Positions 8,670 to 18,084 of a DNA stretch of 42,400 bases are shown in pieces. Location: contig JAUSMB010000085.1 of assembly GCA_030645365.1 (NCBI GenBank), positions 1-42,400 of the forward strand, read 5' to 3'. The translations under genes were made by a program, and so were the position numbers. Numbering within the stretch: the first letter of the stretch is position 1; every line of letters begins with the position of its first letter. A model generated the notes under the pieces. The model was given only the letters and a program-made list of their open reading frames with translations. It was not told the DNA's origin and made no database searches. The DNA comes from Rugosibacter sp. Lineage in GTDB: Bacteria > Pseudomonadota > Gammaproteobacteria > Burkholderiales > Rhodocyclaceae.

Positions 8670-9857
8670 CTATGAAAACGCTTGTATCCCCGTTTGCGCA
8701 CGCCCCAAAATCAGGGCGTGCACATCGTGCGTGCCTTCGTAGGTATTCACCACTTCCAGATTCACCACATGGCGAATCACGCCAAACTCATCCGAGATGC
8801 CATTACCGCCCAGCATGTCGCGCGCCACGCGGGCGATGTCCAGCGCCTTGCCGCATGAATTGCGTTTCATGATCGAGGTGATTTCCGGCGACGCAGTGCC
8901 TTCGTCCTTCATGCGCCCGAGGCGCAAACAGCCTTGCAAGCCAAGCGTGATTTCGGTTTGCATGTCGGCGAGTTTTTTCTGCACCAGTTGATTCGCTGCC
9001 AGCGGGCGGCCGAACTGCTGACGATCCAGCACATATTGCCGCGCGCGAAACCAGCAATCCTCCGCCGCGCCCAGCGCGCCCCAGGCGATGCCGTAACGCG
9101 CCGAGTTGAGGCAGGTGAAAGGGCCTTTCAAACCGCTGACGTTGAGCTCGTTTTCATCCGGCACAAAAACCTCATCCATCACGATCTCGCCGGTAATCGA
9201 TGAGCGCAAACCCACCTTGCCATGTATCGCCGGTGCCGACAAACCCTTCATGCCTTTCTCTAAAATGAAGCCGCGAATCACACCCTCATCATTCTTCGCC
9301 CAGACCACGAACACATCGGCAATCGGCGAGTTGGTGATCCACATTTTCGCGCCCGACAGGCTAAAACCGCCGGCCACTTTTTTCGCGCGGGTAATCATCG
9401 AACCGGGGTCTGAGCCATGATTCGGCTCGGTCAGGCCAAAGCAGCCTATCCATTCGCCACTCGCCAGCCTGGGCAGGTATTTCTGCTTTTGCATCTCGGT
9501 GCCAAATTCGTTGATCGGCACCATGACCAGGGAAGATTGCACGCTCATCATCGAGCGGTAGCCGGAATCAACGCGCTCGACTTCACGCGCGATCAGGCCG
9601 TAGCTGACGTAGTTCAACCCTGCGCCGCCATATTCGGTGCCTATGGTCGCGCCGAGCAAACCCATCCCGCCCATCTCGCGGAAAATGTCCGGGTCGGTGG
9701 TTTCATTGCGAAATGCCATCTGGATGCGTGGCGCCAGTTTGCCCTGGCAATAATCGCGTGCCGCATCGCGCAGCATGCGCTCGTCCTCATTGAGTTGCTG
9801 GTCCAGCAACAAGGGGTCGTCCCAGCAGAATTTGGCGGTGGATTTGGCGATGCTCAT
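8670..9857 (-). CDS. gcdH: Glutaryl-CoA dehydrogenase-like acyl-CoA dehydrogenase
   Basis: This 395-residue FAD enzyme has the length and signatures of glutaryl-CoA dehydrogenase, which oxidises and decarboxylates glutaryl-CoA to crotonyl-CoA. It shows [29 protein letters not shown], and the catalytic base in [16 protein letters not shown] (glutamate near residue 370). The ATG at 9857 is chosen because AAGGAGG precedes it; the frame is open further upstream to 9929 but overlaps the end of fadE. It lies between fadE (31-base gap) and the thiolase, so its crotonyl-CoA product could feed directly into the fadB and thiolase products. A short-chain acyl-CoA dehydrogenase of broader specificity is the alternative. 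Confidence 0.88.
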   Translation of the reverse strand: MSIAKSTAKFCWDDPLLLDQQLNEDERMLRDAARDYCQGKLAPRIQMAFRNETTDPDIFREMGGMGLLGATIGTEYGGAGLNYVSYGLIAREVERVDSGYRSMMSVQSSLVMVPINEFGTEMQKQKYLPRLASGEWIGCFGLTEPNHGSDPGSMITRAKKVAGGFSLSGAKMWITNSPIADVFVVWAKNDEGVIRGFILEKGMKGLSAPAIHGKVGLRSSITGEIVMDEVFVPDENELNVSGLKGPFTCLNSARYGIAWGALGAAEDCWFRARQYVLDRQQFGRPLAANQLVQKKLADMQTEITLGLQGCLRLGRMKDEGTASPEITSIMKRNSCGKALDIARVARDMLGGNGISDEFGVIRHVVNLEVVNTYEGTHDVHALILGRAQTGIQAFS

Positions 9858-9888
9858 TCGTGCCTCCTTATTTTGAAAATTGTTCATT

Positions 9889-12213
9889 CTAATCGTGCGT
9901 TGCCACCGAAAAATCAGATGGGAAATCATCCACGCGAATCACTTTGTCGCGCAGATCGTAGCGATGCGTAACCAGCGCGGCCTCGGCAGTAGTCAGTACA
10001 CCGCTTTGCTGCGCCAGATGCAGGCGTTCGCGTTCATTCATCGCCGTGTCGCCAGCGCCGACTTTTTTCATTGCCGCACGCAATTTTGCTTCGGCGGATT
10101 CTGCCGCGAGCGTCGCTGCCAGCGCCAGTTCAACCAGACCGACTGCATCCTCACCGGCTTCGGCCCCGCTGTGCGGCAGATACATGCCATCGGTCAGCCG
10201 GTCGCGTGTGGCCGATGGCGTGATCAGGCATTTCGCCACCTCATGCCCTAGCGCATCGGCAGGCACCACATACGGTCGGCCGAGCGGGAAAATAATCCGC
10301 GCCAGCAGCCAGGCCGCGAATTTGTTTGGAAAATTCGCCAGTACACCTTCAAACGCATTTTGCGCCTTGAACATCGCATCCCAAATCGCCCAGTGCATCA
10401 GCGGTGCATCGGCGGCCTGGCAGCCTTCGTCCTGATAACGTTTGAGCGTGGCCGACGCCAGATACATCTGCGACAAAATATCGCCCAGCCGCGCCGAGAG
10501 TTTTTCGCGGCGCTTCAAGCCGCCGCCCAGCACCAGCATGGACACGTCGGAGAGAAATGCAAATGCGGATGAAAAGCGCGTGAGCTGTTGATAGTAGCGT
10601 TTCGTTTCCGGCGCGACATTGGCCGGCACGCTGACCAAATGCGAGCCGGTCAACCCCAGCCATACCGCGCGCAGCGCATTGCCGATGGCGAAGCCGATGT
10701 GACCAACCAGCGCCGCATCGAAGGCGCGCAAACCTGCTTTCGCATCGGCATGCTGCGTCGCCTGCATCTCGCGCAGCACATACGGATGGCAGCGTATCGC
10801 CCCCTGGCCGAAGATGATCAAACTGCGTGTCAGAATATTCGCGCCTTCCACCGTGATGGCAATGGGAATCTGCTGATACGCGCGCCCCATGAAGTTGCTC
10901 GGTCCCAGGCAAATGCCCTTGCCGCCGAGGATGTCCATTGCATCATTCACCACGCCTCGCGCGCGTTCGGTGACGTGGTATTTGACGATGGCCGAGGCCA
11001 CCGACGGATGCTCGCCAAGGTCGACCGCACCGGCGGTCATCATCCGTGCCGCATCCATCAGATACGTGTTGCCGCCCATGCGCGTCAGCGCTTCTTCGAT
11101 GCCTTCGAATTTGCCAATCGCCAGGTTGAACTGGCTGCGCACCCGCGCATAACCACCGGTGGCGCGCACCGCCAGCTTGGCGATGCCGGTGCTGGTCGAC
11201 GGCAATGAGATCGCGCGTCCCGCAGCCAGGCATTCCATCACCATGCGCCAGCCATGGCCCGCCATCGCCGGGCCGCCGATGATCCAGTCCAGCGGCATGA
11301 ACACCTCTTCGCCTGAGTTCGGCCCGTTCTGGAACACCGCATTCAGCGGCCAATGACGGCGACCGATATGCACGCCGGGATGATTGCTCGGCACCAGCGC
11401 GCAGGTAATGCCGATGTCCTCGATTTCACCGAGCAGGTGATCCGGATCGTGCAGATGGAACGCCAGGCCGAGAATCGTGCACACCGGCCCCAGCGTGATG
11501 TAGCGCTTCTCCCAGGTGACACGCATGCCAAGTACTTGCCGGCCTTGCCATTCGCCCATACAGACGATGCCCGTGTCGGGAATCGCCGCCGCATCCGAAC
11601 CGGCATGCGGATTGGTTAACGCAAAGGCTGGCAGTTCCAGCCCCTTGGCCAGGCGCGGCAGGTAATGATCTTTCTGCGCTTCTGTGCCATAACGCAACAG
11701 CAGCTCCGCCGGACCCAGCGAATTCGGCACCATCACCGAAACGGCCGCCGCAGAAGAGCGCGAGGACAGTTTCTGCACGATCTGCGAATGCGCATAGGCC
11801 GAGAATTCCAGCCCGCCATATTGGCGCGGGATGATCATGCCGAGAAAGCCTTTGTCCTTGATGAACTGCCAGGCGGCGGGCGACAGGTCGTGATGCACTT
11901 GCGTCACTTCCCAGTCATTGGTCAGGCGACATAATTCCGCACACTCATTGTCGAGAAATGATTGTTCGGCGGGCGTGAGTTTCGGTTGCGGATAGGCCAG
12001 CAGCTTTTCCCATTGCGGCTTGCCGGAAAACAGTTCGCCTTCCCACCACACGGTGCCCGCTTCGATAGCGTCTTTTTCTGTCTGTGACATCGCAGGCTGA
12101 ATTTTCCTGAACAGCGCAAACACCGTGCCGGTGATCACCAGCCGGCGCAAGCCGGGCAAGCCAAACACAGCAAAGACGATTATCCCGATAGAGATCAACA
12201 GCAGCCAAAACAT
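9889..12213 (-). CDS. fadE: Acyl-CoA dehydrogenase FadE
   Basis: This 774-residue protein is a long FadE-type acyl-CoA dehydrogenase (E. coli FadE is about 814) that catalyses the first step of beta-oxidation. An N-terminal hydrophobic segment ([18 protein letters not shown]) suggests membrane attachment. The dehydrogenase core includes [19 protein letters not shown] and [19 protein letters not shown], and the extra C-terminal domain typical of FadE follows. The ATG at 12213 is chosen for its GGAGGAG site; the longer frame to 12300 would run through a strong hairpin. The C-terminal part contains a dispersed motif copy (KKVGAGDTA). It heads the operon with gcdH, thiolase and fadB. Confidence 0.95.
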   Translation of the reverse strand: MFWLLLISIGIIVFAVFGLPGLRRLVITGTVFALFRKIQPAMSQTEKDAIEAGTVWWEGELFSGKPQWEKLLAYPQPKLTPAEQSFLDNECAELCRLTNDWEVTQVHHDLSPAAWQFIKDKGFLGMIIPRQYGGLEFSAYAHSQIVQKLSSRSSAAAVSVMVPNSLGPAELLLRYGTEAQKDHYLPRLAKGLELPAFALTNPHAGSDAAAIPDTGIVCMGEWQGRQVLGMRVTWEKRYITLGPVCTILGLAFHLHDPDHLLGEIEDIGITCALVPSNHPGVHIGRRHWPLNAVFQNGPNSGEEVFMPLDWIIGGPAMAGHGWRMVMECLAAGRAISLPSTSTGIAKLAVRATGGYARVRSQFNLAIGKFEGIEEALTRMGGNTYLMDAARMMTAGAVDLGEHPSVASAIVKYHVTERARGVVNDAMDILGGKGICLGPSNFMGRAYQQIPIAITVEGANILTRSLIIFGQGAIRCHPYVLREMQATQHADAKAGLRAFDAALVGHIGFAIGNALRAVWLGLTGSHLVSVPANVAPETKRYYQQLTRFSSAFAFLSDVSMLVLGGGLKRREKLSARLGDILSQMYLASATLKRYQDEGCQAADAPLMHWAIWDAMFKAQNAFEGVLANFPNKFAAWLLARIIFPLGRPYVVPADALGHEVAKCLITPSATRDRLTDGMYLPHSGAEAGEDAVGLVELALAATLAAESAEAKLRAAMKKVGAGDTAMNERERLHLAQQSGVLTTAEAALVTHRYDLRDKVIRVDDFPSDFSVATHD
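10043..10066 (+). repeat. Dispersed motif copy 5 (inside fadE)
   Basis: The plus strand reads GCCGTGTCGC followed by the exact core CAGCGCCGACTTTT and two more T. It is antisense to fadE and read there as KKVGAGDTA, close to the C-terminus. Confidence 0.75.
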
Positions 12214-12231
12214 GATCTTCTCCTCCAGACC

Positions 12232-12264
12232 AAAGTCGCCGATGAAAAACCCATCGGCGGCTTT
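12232..12264. terminator. Strong hairpin between darP and fadE
   Basis: Perfect 8-base arms CGCCGATG (12237-12244) and CATCGGCG (12252-12259) enclose a 7-base loop. The stem extends through AAAG/CTTT with one T-G pair. On the minus strand it follows the darP stop by about 50 bases and precedes the fadE start by about 25, so it could end darP transcription or sit in the fadE leader as an attenuator. The T run is short on either strand. Confidence 0.5.
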
Positions 12265-12315
12265 TAGACCAAGACTGGGGCAGAACTCACGGGCTGTCAA
12301 GCAAGCAAAAGCGCG

Positions 12316-12879
12316 TCAGTCGGTCGCCGTCTCATCAGTATCGGTATCGGCGTCGTAACTCTCTCCGGCACCCGTTTTATCCAAGTCGCGCAATACACGA
12401 AACAGCTCGCGGTAGGCGCGCGGCGGTTTGCTTTGTTGTGCTTCTTTGATTGCATTGCGGCGCAGCTGGCGCAGATGCTGGATGTCTGCCTCAGGATAAT
12501 CACGCGCGATGTTGCTACACACGGATTCATCCTCCATCAATTGTGTGCGCAGGCGTTCAAGTTTCTGCAGGCGCAAGGTAGCACCCGCCGATACGCCATT
12601 GATTTCATCGAGTGCGGCTTGCAGCGGTGCAGAATCAATATCACGCATGACTTTGCCGATGTATTGCAGCTGGCGGCGATGTGCTTCGTGCTGAGTGAAC
12701 CGCTGGGCATCATGGATGGCATCCCTCAAGCGCTCAGGCATATCAATCTTTTTTAGCTGGTCTCTGGATAGCGAGACAAGCGCCACACCGAGCTTTTGCA
12801 GCGCCGTCATCTCGCGCTTGAGCGCCGACTTGCTGGGCCCGAGATTTTCTTCTTCATCGTCGGGCATGCTGTATTTCAT
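12316..12879 (-). CDS. darP: Ribosome-associated protein DarP (YjgA, DUF615)
   Basis: This 187-residue, highly charged helical protein belongs to the YjgA family, which associates with late 50S ribosomal intermediates. Visible family features are the acidic N-terminus PDDEEENLGPSKSALKREM, then LQKLGVALVSLSRDQLKKIDMPERLRDAI and HEAHRRQLQYIGKVMRD. The C-terminal tail is acidic and threonine-rich. The start at 12879 has only a weak ribosome-binding site; an ATG four codons later is possible. It is divergent from pmbA, the same arrangement as in E. coli, which supports both assignments. The fadE operon lies about 100 bases downstream on the same strand. Confidence 0.92.
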   Translation of the reverse strand: MKYSMPDDEEENLGPSKSALKREMTALQKLGVALVSLSRDQLKKIDMPERLRDAIHDAQRFTQHEAHRRQLQYIGKVMRDIDSAPLQAALDEINGVSAGATLRLQKLERLRTQLMEDESVCSNIARDYPEADIQHLRQLRRNAIKEAQQSKPPRAYRELFRVLRDLDKTGAGESYDADTDTDETATD

Positions 12880-12957
12880 GTGTTTTGTTCCGTTTGTTTT
12901 ATGGGTTCCACGGTTATGATTATAACTTCGTCATCTGCTCACTCGAAGGGTTCTCGC

Positions 12958-14313
12958 ATGTCGCACCATTCAGCACCGGATTCCGCCTTTGGTTTTTCAC
13001 AAGACGCCTTACGTCATTTGGCGCAAAGCGTGCTTGATCACGCGAAAAAAAACGGCGCCACGGCGTGTGAAGTCGATGTTTCCGAAGGGTTTGGGCAATC
13101 CATCAGTGTGCGTCGACAAGCGGTTGAAACCATTGAATACAACCGTGATAAAGGTTTAGGTGTCACGATTTATCTGGGCCAGCGGCGTGGCCATGCCAGT
13201 AGTTCCGACTTTTCTCCGGCAGCGGTACAAGACACCGTTAACGCGGCGCTCTCTATCGCCCGATTTACGGCAGAAGATGAGTGCGCCGGGCTGCCGGAAG
13301 AAAAACTGCTGGCAAAAAAATCCATGGATCTGGATCTTTTTCATCCGTGGGCTCTCTCGGTAGATGAAGCCATTGCCTTGGCGCAGCGTTGTGAACAAGG
13401 CGCGTTTGATGTGAGTCCGCAAATCACGAATTCCGAAGGCGCAACAGTGTCTACGCATCAATCCCATTTCATCGCGGCCAACAGCTTGGGTTTTATGGAT
13501 GGCTTTGCCAGCACGCGGCACTATGTGGCGTGCTCGGTGATTACAGGCAGTGGTGATGATATGCAGCGCGACGACTGGTATACCTCCAGCCGCAATGCAC
13601 AGGATTTTTCAGCGGTTGAACGCATTGGCGATTACGCGGCGCGCCGCGCCTTATCGCGACTTGGCTCGCGCAAGCTATCCACGCGCAAGTGCCCCGTCAT
13701 TTTTGAAGCGCCGCTGGCCACCGGCCTGATCGGCAACCTCACCTATGCGTTATCGGGCGGCGCGCTGTATCGCAAAACATCGTTCCTGCAAAACAGCCTG
13801 GGGCAAAAAATATTTCCGGAATTCGTCAACATCAGTGAACGGCCGCACATCAAAGGTGGCATCGCATCTTCAGCGTTTGATGATGATGGCGTCGCCACGC
13901 ATAATCGCGAACTGATCAAGGCAGGTGAGGTGCAGGGTTATTTGTTGTCCACCTATTCAGCTCGCAAGCTCGGCATGCAAACCACCGGCAACGCAGGCGG
14001 CGCGCATAACCTGCGCGTGACCCCGGGGCGGCATAGCCTGGCCGAGCTATTGCGCGAGATGGGCCGCGGCCTGCTCGTGACCGAACTCATGGGTCAGGGC
14101 GTGAATTACGTGACGGGTGACTATTCGCGTGGCGCCGCAGGCTACTGGGTAGAAAACGGAAAAATTGCCTACCCCGTGGCAGAAATCACCATTGCCGGCA
14201 ATCTGCGCGACATGTTCGCCAATATGGTCGCCATTGGTAAGGATACCGACACGCGCGGTTCAAAACATGTCGGCTCGATATTGATCAACCAGATGACGGT
14301 GGCTGGCAGCTAG
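12958..14313 (+). CDS. pmbA: Metalloprotease-like TldE/PmbA
   Basis: This 451-residue protein is the TldE subunit of the TldD/TldE protease, which matures peptides such as microcin B17 and helps degrade the CcdA antitoxin. Family segments are visible: VRRQAVETIEYNRDKGLGVTIY, the glycine-rich LTYALSGGALYRKTSF, NAGGAHNLRVTPG, and MGQGVNYVTGDYSRGAAGYWVENG. TldE lacks the zinc HExxxH site carried by TldD, and none is seen here. The ATG at 12958 follows GAAGG; an upstream frame to 12796 overlaps darP. Length equals that of E. coli PmbA (450). tldD is not in the window. Confidence 0.95.
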   Translation: MSHHSAPDSAFGFSQDALRHLAQSVLDHAKKNGATACEVDVSEGFGQSISVRRQAVETIEYNRDKGLGVTIYLGQRRGHASSSDFSPAAVQDTVNAALSIARFTAEDECAGLPEEKLLAKKSMDLDLFHPWALSVDEAIALAQRCEQGAFDVSPQITNSEGATVSTHQSHFIAANSLGFMDGFASTRHYVACSVITGSGDDMQRDDWYTSSRNAQDFSAVERIGDYAARRALSRLGSRKLSTRKCPVIFEAPLATGLIGNLTYALSGGALYRKTSFLQNSLGQKIFPEFVNISERPHIKGGIASSAFDDDGVATHNRELIKAGEVQGYLLSTYSARKLGMQTTGNAGGAHNLRVTPGRHSLAELLREMGRGLLVTELMGQGVNYVTGDYSRGAAGYWVENGKIAYPVAEITIAGNLRDMFANMVAIGKDTDTRGSKHVGSILINQMTVAGS

Positions 14314-14356
14314 CCTTCAGAGCCACCATTGCAGGCGGAAAACCTCGGCGGCATTT

Positions 14357-14386
14357 ATGACGTGCGCAAAAATGATGTGCGCAAAA
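14357..14386. repeat. 15-bp tandem repeat, two units
   Basis: ATGACGTGCGCAAAA (14357-14371) is followed directly by ATGATGTGCGCAAAA (14372-14386), differing at one base. It lies in the 172-base convergent gap between pmbA and the TRAP binding-protein gene, next to a dispersed motif copy. Confidence 0.6.
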
Positions 14387-14431
14387 GTCAGTGCGCGTAC
14401 TCATTGCTTCGGCAAATTCACGTTCCACCTC

Positions 14432-14455
14432 GAAAGTCGGCGCTGGCGAGACGGC
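14432..14455 (-). repeat. Dispersed motif copy 6 (intergenic)
   Basis: On the minus strand it reads GCCGTCTCGC followed by CAGCGCCGACTTTC, with 13 of 14 core bases exact. It is one of two strong copies pointing leftward, in the convergent gap between pmbA and the TRAP gene cluster. Confidence 0.7.
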
Positions 14456-14485
14456 GGCAAATAACCGCTCACAACACAACACAAA

Positions 14486-15571
14486 TCAGCGTTTATTACG
14501 CCCCGTTTGCATGAATTGATCGAAGCTCGCTTCAGCGAAACGTGACCACAATATCTGTTCATCACGAAACGCGGCATAGTCGGCATAGATTTTTCGCCAG
14601 GCCGGATTTTTGGCGGATAGGTCGCTGTAGAGCGCCATCGAGGCGTCATAAGCGGCTTGCATGATTTGCGGGCTGAAGCGATGCACCTGCGTGCCCTTGG
14701 CCACCAGGCGTTTTAACGCCGGGGGGTTGACCACATCGTAGCGCGCCTGCATATGCACGTGCGCATGTGAAGCAGCCGTTGTCAAAATGGCCTTGTAGTC
14801 GGCGGGCAGTTGTTCCCACGCTTTGGCATTAACATACAGCGAGAGCTGCGGGCCGCCTTCCCACCAGCCGGGGTAATAGTAGTGCTTGGCTACTTTATAA
14901 AAGCCGAATTTTTCATCGTCATAGGGGCCCACCCATTCAGCGGCATCGATCACGCCTTTTTCCAGCGCTTGATAGGTCTCCCCCCCGGGGATGCTTTGCG
15001 GCACGGCGCCCAGGGCAGAAAACACTTTGCCGGAAAACCCGCCAATGCGAATTTTCAAGCCACGAATATCGGCCGGTGTCTTCATCTCATGGCGATACCA
15101 GCCGCCCATTTGCGCCCCGGTGTTGCCCATCGCAAAATTAACGATGTTGTAATTGCGATAGAACTCGCGAAAGAGTTTCAAGCCATTGCCTTCATAAGTC
15201 CACGCGCTCATCTGACGTGAGTTCAGCCCGAAGGGAATCGCGCAGTCGATGGCGAAGGTGTCATCCTTGCCGAAAAAATAATACGGTGAGGTATGCGCGC
15301 ATTCCACCGTGCCCTGTTGCACGGCATCCACCACGCCTAGGGCCGGCACCAGCTCACCGCCCGCATGCACCGAGATGATAAAGCGGCCGTTGGTCGCCTC
15401 AGCCACTTTTTTGGCGAACACCTCGGCGGCAATGTAAATCGTATCCAGCGTTTTAGGAAAGCTGGATACCAGCCGCCAGCGAATATGCGTTTGTGCGTGT
15501 ACTGCAGGGGCAACACCTGTGGCCAGAATGCCACCCAAGCCGGCTTGCTGAAGAAATTTTCGTCGCTGCAT
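14486..15571 (-). CDS. TRAP transporter substrate-binding protein, TakP (2-oxoacid) type
   Basis: This 361-residue periplasmic protein delivers substrate to the TRAP membrane subunits. The N-terminus MQRRKFLQQAGLGGILATG is a twin-arginine-like signal ending near AVHA. The mature part reads WRLVSSFPKTLDTIY, AGELVPALGVVDAVQQGTVE, NTGAQMGGWYRHE and EWVGPYDDEKFGFYKVA, which closely follow TakP of Rhodobacter, a binder of pyruvate and other 2-oxo monocarboxylates. The exact ligand is inferred from that resemblance. It is the last gene of the cluster, 35 bases after the large permease gene. Confidence 0.9.
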   Translation of the reverse strand: MQRRKFLQQAGLGGILATGVAPAVHAQTHIRWRLVSSFPKTLDTIYIAAEVFAKKVAEATNGRFIISVHAGGELVPALGVVDAVQQGTVECAHTSPYYFFGKDDTFAIDCAIPFGLNSRQMSAWTYEGNGLKLFREFYRNYNIVNFAMGNTGAQMGGWYRHEMKTPADIRGLKIRIGGFSGKVFSALGAVPQSIPGGETYQALEKGVIDAAEWVGPYDDEKFGFYKVAKHYYYPGWWEGGPQLSLYVNAKAWEQLPADYKAILTTAASHAHVHMQARYDVVNPPALKRLVAKGTQVHRFSPQIMQAAYDASMALYSDLSAKNPAWRKIYADYAAFRDEQILWSRFAEASFDQFMQTGRNKR

Positions 15572-15606
15572 TTGAGTGATTTCCTTCGTTTTTAAAACTA
15601 TCTCGG

Positions 15607-17325
15607 TTAGCGCGGTTTCGTTGCTGCTTGTTCGCGGCGGATGACTTCCAGCAGATCGCGCATCGGATCATCTTCTCCGTTAGCGTCCACTGCGTCGGGT
15701 AGTTGCAAACCTTGCCCGCTCAAAGTAGCGGGTGCTGCATCAATTTGATCAAGCACCAACCCGGGCCAGCGGATAATCGCGACCACCATGATGAGTTGCA
15801 GCACAATAAAAGCGATTGAACCTTTATAGATCTGCGCAGTAGTCACCGCAGAAATTCGTGCGCCGGTGATGCGGTCTGTCGTGTCGCCCTTGGGTGCCAC
15901 GCTGCGCAAATAAAACAGGGCAAAACCAAACGGGGGGGTTAAAAACGAGGTTTGCAGATTCATCGCCAAAATAACACCGAACCACACCAGATCAATGCCC
16001 AGCGCATTGGCAACCGGTACCAACAGCGGCACAACGATAAAGGCGATTTCAAAAAAGTCGATAAACATGCCCAGCACAAATATGAGCACATTCACGACCA
16101 GTAAAAATCCTATGATGCCGCCAGGTAATTTATCGAACAAATGCCCAATCCAGGCTTGGCCATCCGCCGCATTAAAGGTGAATGAAAACACCGTTGAACC
16201 AATCAGAATAAACATCACAAAGGCGGTGAGTCGCGTGGTGTTGTCCAACGCTTCGACGAGCAGTTTTTTCGTCAGACGACGTTTGGCCAATGCCATGCAT
16301 AGCGCACCCAGCGCACCCAGCGCGCCCCCTTCGGTGGGCGTGGCGATGCCAAGAAAAATCGTGCCCAGCACAAGAAAAATCAGCACCAGCGGCGGGATCA
16401 ACACAAAGGTAACGCGCTCAGTTAAGCGCGAAATAAACTTCAAACCCAACCCGCGATTGAGCAGCGCCAAGCCCAAGGCAGTGAGCGCGGCGATGGCGAG
16501 AGAAAAAATCACAATTTCGTCTCCCGGCGCAACACCGCTGCGATCCAGCCAACGGCCAATCAGATCACTATGAACCTGCGACCAGCCAACCCCGACCGTG
16601 GCTGCGATCACGAACAAGACCAGCAGCGAAACATGGCCGCTGGCCCCATTGGCTTCATGATAAATACGTGCCTCGACAGGCAATGCAGGCACCCAGGCAG
16701 GTTTTATTATGGCAATGGCGATAATAAACAGTGCATACAAACCCACCAGCAACAAGCCTGGCAGCATGGCACCGGCATACATATCACCCACCGGACGACC
16801 CAGCTGATCGGCCATCACAATCAACACCAGGGAGGGAGGAATGGCTTGCGCCAATGTGCCGGACGCCGTGATCACGCCAGTGGCAATGGTGCGGTGGTAG
16901 CCATAGCGCAACATGATAGGCAGTGAAATCAGCCCCATGGAGATGACTGCAGCGGCGACCACGCCAGTGGTGGCCGCCAAGAGCGCGCCGACAAAAATAA
17001 CCGCCAGCGCCAAGCCGCCACGCAAGGGGCCGAAGACTTGGCCTACCGTTTCCAGCAAGTCTTCGGCCATGCCGCTTTTTTGCAGCAGGCCACCCATCAA
17101 GGTAAAGAAGGGGATCGCCAGCAAGGTATCGTTTTGCATGATGCCCAGGACGCGCAACGGCAATGCCTGGAAAAGAACGGGAGGAAACAGCCCGAGCTCA
17201 ATGCCCAGCAAACCAAAACTCAAGCCTGTGGCAGCGAGCGCAAAGGCGACGGGGAAACCCGTCAATAAAAAAACCAAAAGGCCCGCAAACAGCAACGGCA
17301 CAAAATTTTGGGTAAGCATGATCAT
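15607..17325 (-). CDS. TRAP transporter large permease (DctM family)
   Basis: This 572-residue membrane protein is the ion-coupled translocation subunit of the TRAP system. It is strongly hydrophobic, with about a dozen or more segments (for example FVPLLFAGLLVFLLTGFPVA and GIIGFLLVVNVLIFVLGMFI) and conserved loops such as ASGTLAQAIPPSLVLIV and NLQTSFLTPPFGFALFYLRS. It is longer than typical DctM (about 430), with an insertion near the middle and a hydrophilic C-terminal tail, as often seen in TakP-associated permeases. Its ATG shares a base with the small-subunit stop (TAATG), implying coupling. Confidence 0.93.
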   Translation of the reverse strand: MIMLTQNFVPLLFAGLLVFLLTGFPVAFALAATGLSFGLLGIELGLFPPVLFQALPLRVLGIMQNDTLLAIPFFTLMGGLLQKSGMAEDLLETVGQVFGPLRGGLALAVIFVGALLAATTGVVAAAVISMGLISLPIMLRYGYHRTIATGVITASGTLAQAIPPSLVLIVMADQLGRPVGDMYAGAMLPGLLLVGLYALFIIAIAIIKPAWVPALPVEARIYHEANGASGHVSLLVLFVIAATVGVGWSQVHSDLIGRWLDRSGVAPGDEIVIFSLAIAALTALGLALLNRGLGLKFISRLTERVTFVLIPPLVLIFLVLGTIFLGIATPTEGGALGALGALCMALAKRRLTKKLLVEALDNTTRLTAFVMFILIGSTVFSFTFNAADGQAWIGHLFDKLPGGIIGFLLVVNVLIFVLGMFIDFFEIAFIVVPLLVPVANALGIDLVWFGVILAMNLQTSFLTPPFGFALFYLRSVAPKGDTTDRITGARISAVTTAQIYKGSIAFIVLQLIMVVAIIRWPGLVLDQIDAAPATLSGQGLQLPDAVDANGEDDPMRDLLEVIRREQAATKPR

Positions 17326-17924
17326 TAGCGAATTTCTTTCGATGCAGTCAGCGCATGGGGGTTGAATTCGCTCTCTGCTGCGCGGCCTTCGCCATTTTCG
17401 TCCTCTTCACTCGGCTCAATCAACACACCGCGCAAATAAGCAACGCGTTTAATCAATTCCGAAATTCCTTGCAGCAACAGCAGCGCCAAACCCGCAGGTA
17501 GCAGCAGATAGACCGGCCAGCGAATCAGCCCGCCTGCGTTCTGCGACATTTCACCGCTCACCCAGGCATTCAGCACCAGCGGCCAGGAAAGGTGAATCAA
17601 CATAAAACAGAGCGGCAGCAAAAACACCATGATGCCGACAATCTCGATCCAGTGAACCGTGCGCCGAGACAGATGGCTCGCCACAAAGTCGATTCGCACA
17701 TGCGCATTTTTAAGCAAGGCATAACCTGCACCGAGGAGAAACACGGCAGAAAACAGATACCACTGCACCTCAAGCAAGGCATTCGAGCTTATCTGAAACA
17801 CCTTGCGTACCAGCGCATTGCCTGCGCTGATCAGCACGGCGACAAGAATCAGCCACAGTATGCTGTTACCAATGCGCTGGTTAAGACTATCAATAAGACG
17901 AGATGCGTAAAGCAAACGCTGCAT
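17325..17924 (-). CDS. TRAP transporter small permease (DctQ family)
   Basis: This 199-residue protein with four hydrophobic segments (for example ILWLILVAVLISAGNAL and WPVYLLLPAGLALLLLQGI) is the small TRAP membrane subunit. It contains the family stretch LLEVQWYLFSAVFLLGAGYALLKNAHVRID. The ATG at 17924 (MQRLLYASRL) is preferred over a longer frame to 18020, because GAGGA lies upstream and the family begins here; spacing is rather long. The C-terminus has an acidic tail. It is first in the three-gene cluster Q-M-P. Confidence 0.9.
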   Translation of the reverse strand: MQRLLYASRLIDSLNQRIGNSILWLILVAVLISAGNALVRKVFQISSNALLEVQWYLFSAVFLLGAGYALLKNAHVRIDFVASHLSRRTVHWIEIVGIMVFLLPLCFMLIHLSWPLVLNAWVSGEMSQNAGGLIRWPVYLLLPAGLALLLLQGISELIKRVAYLRGVLIEPSEEDENGEGRAAESEFNPHALTASKEIR

Positions 17925-18001
17925 GAGACAATTTTCCTCGCACTTTTTCTGTGTCCGCCTGCAAGCCGTTAAAATCGCCGCATGCCTGTTGAAGGGGGTG
18001 A

Positions 18002-18014
18002 ATATGCTGCATAT
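18002..18014. promoter_or_regulatory. Palindrome in the TRAP/phosphatase divergent region
   Basis: ATATGC and GCATAT flank a single T, a 13-base palindrome. It is about midway in the 160-base gap between the divergent dctQ-type and phosphatase genes. It could be an operator, but no partner regulator is nearby and no promoter could be assigned. Confidence 0.25.
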
Positions 18015-18084
18015 CCACAACGAATCCTATTCAGTTTAATCAATTTCCTCCGTTCCTTCTTCTATCTCTAATAGCCACGATCAA

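Noticed and set aside
9199-9223. Partial resemblance to the dispersed motif (GTATCGCCGGTGCCGAC)
   Set aside because: The core is broken and no T run follows; within chance for a GC-rich gene.
12821-12831. AGCGCCGACTT inside darP
   Set aside because: Only 11 core bases match and the left half does not fit at the right spacing; too short to count.
13190-13213. GCCATGCCAG followed by TAGTTCCGACTTTT in pmbA
   Set aside because: It matches 17 of 24 bases, but the S-S-D-x-S-P residues it encodes are ordinary for PmbA, so protein conservation explains it.
14285-14482. 65-codon minus-strand frame containing AVSPAPTF
   Set aside because: It overlaps the pmbA 3' end, has no ribosome-binding site and its peptide reflects the dispersed motif and the tandem repeat.
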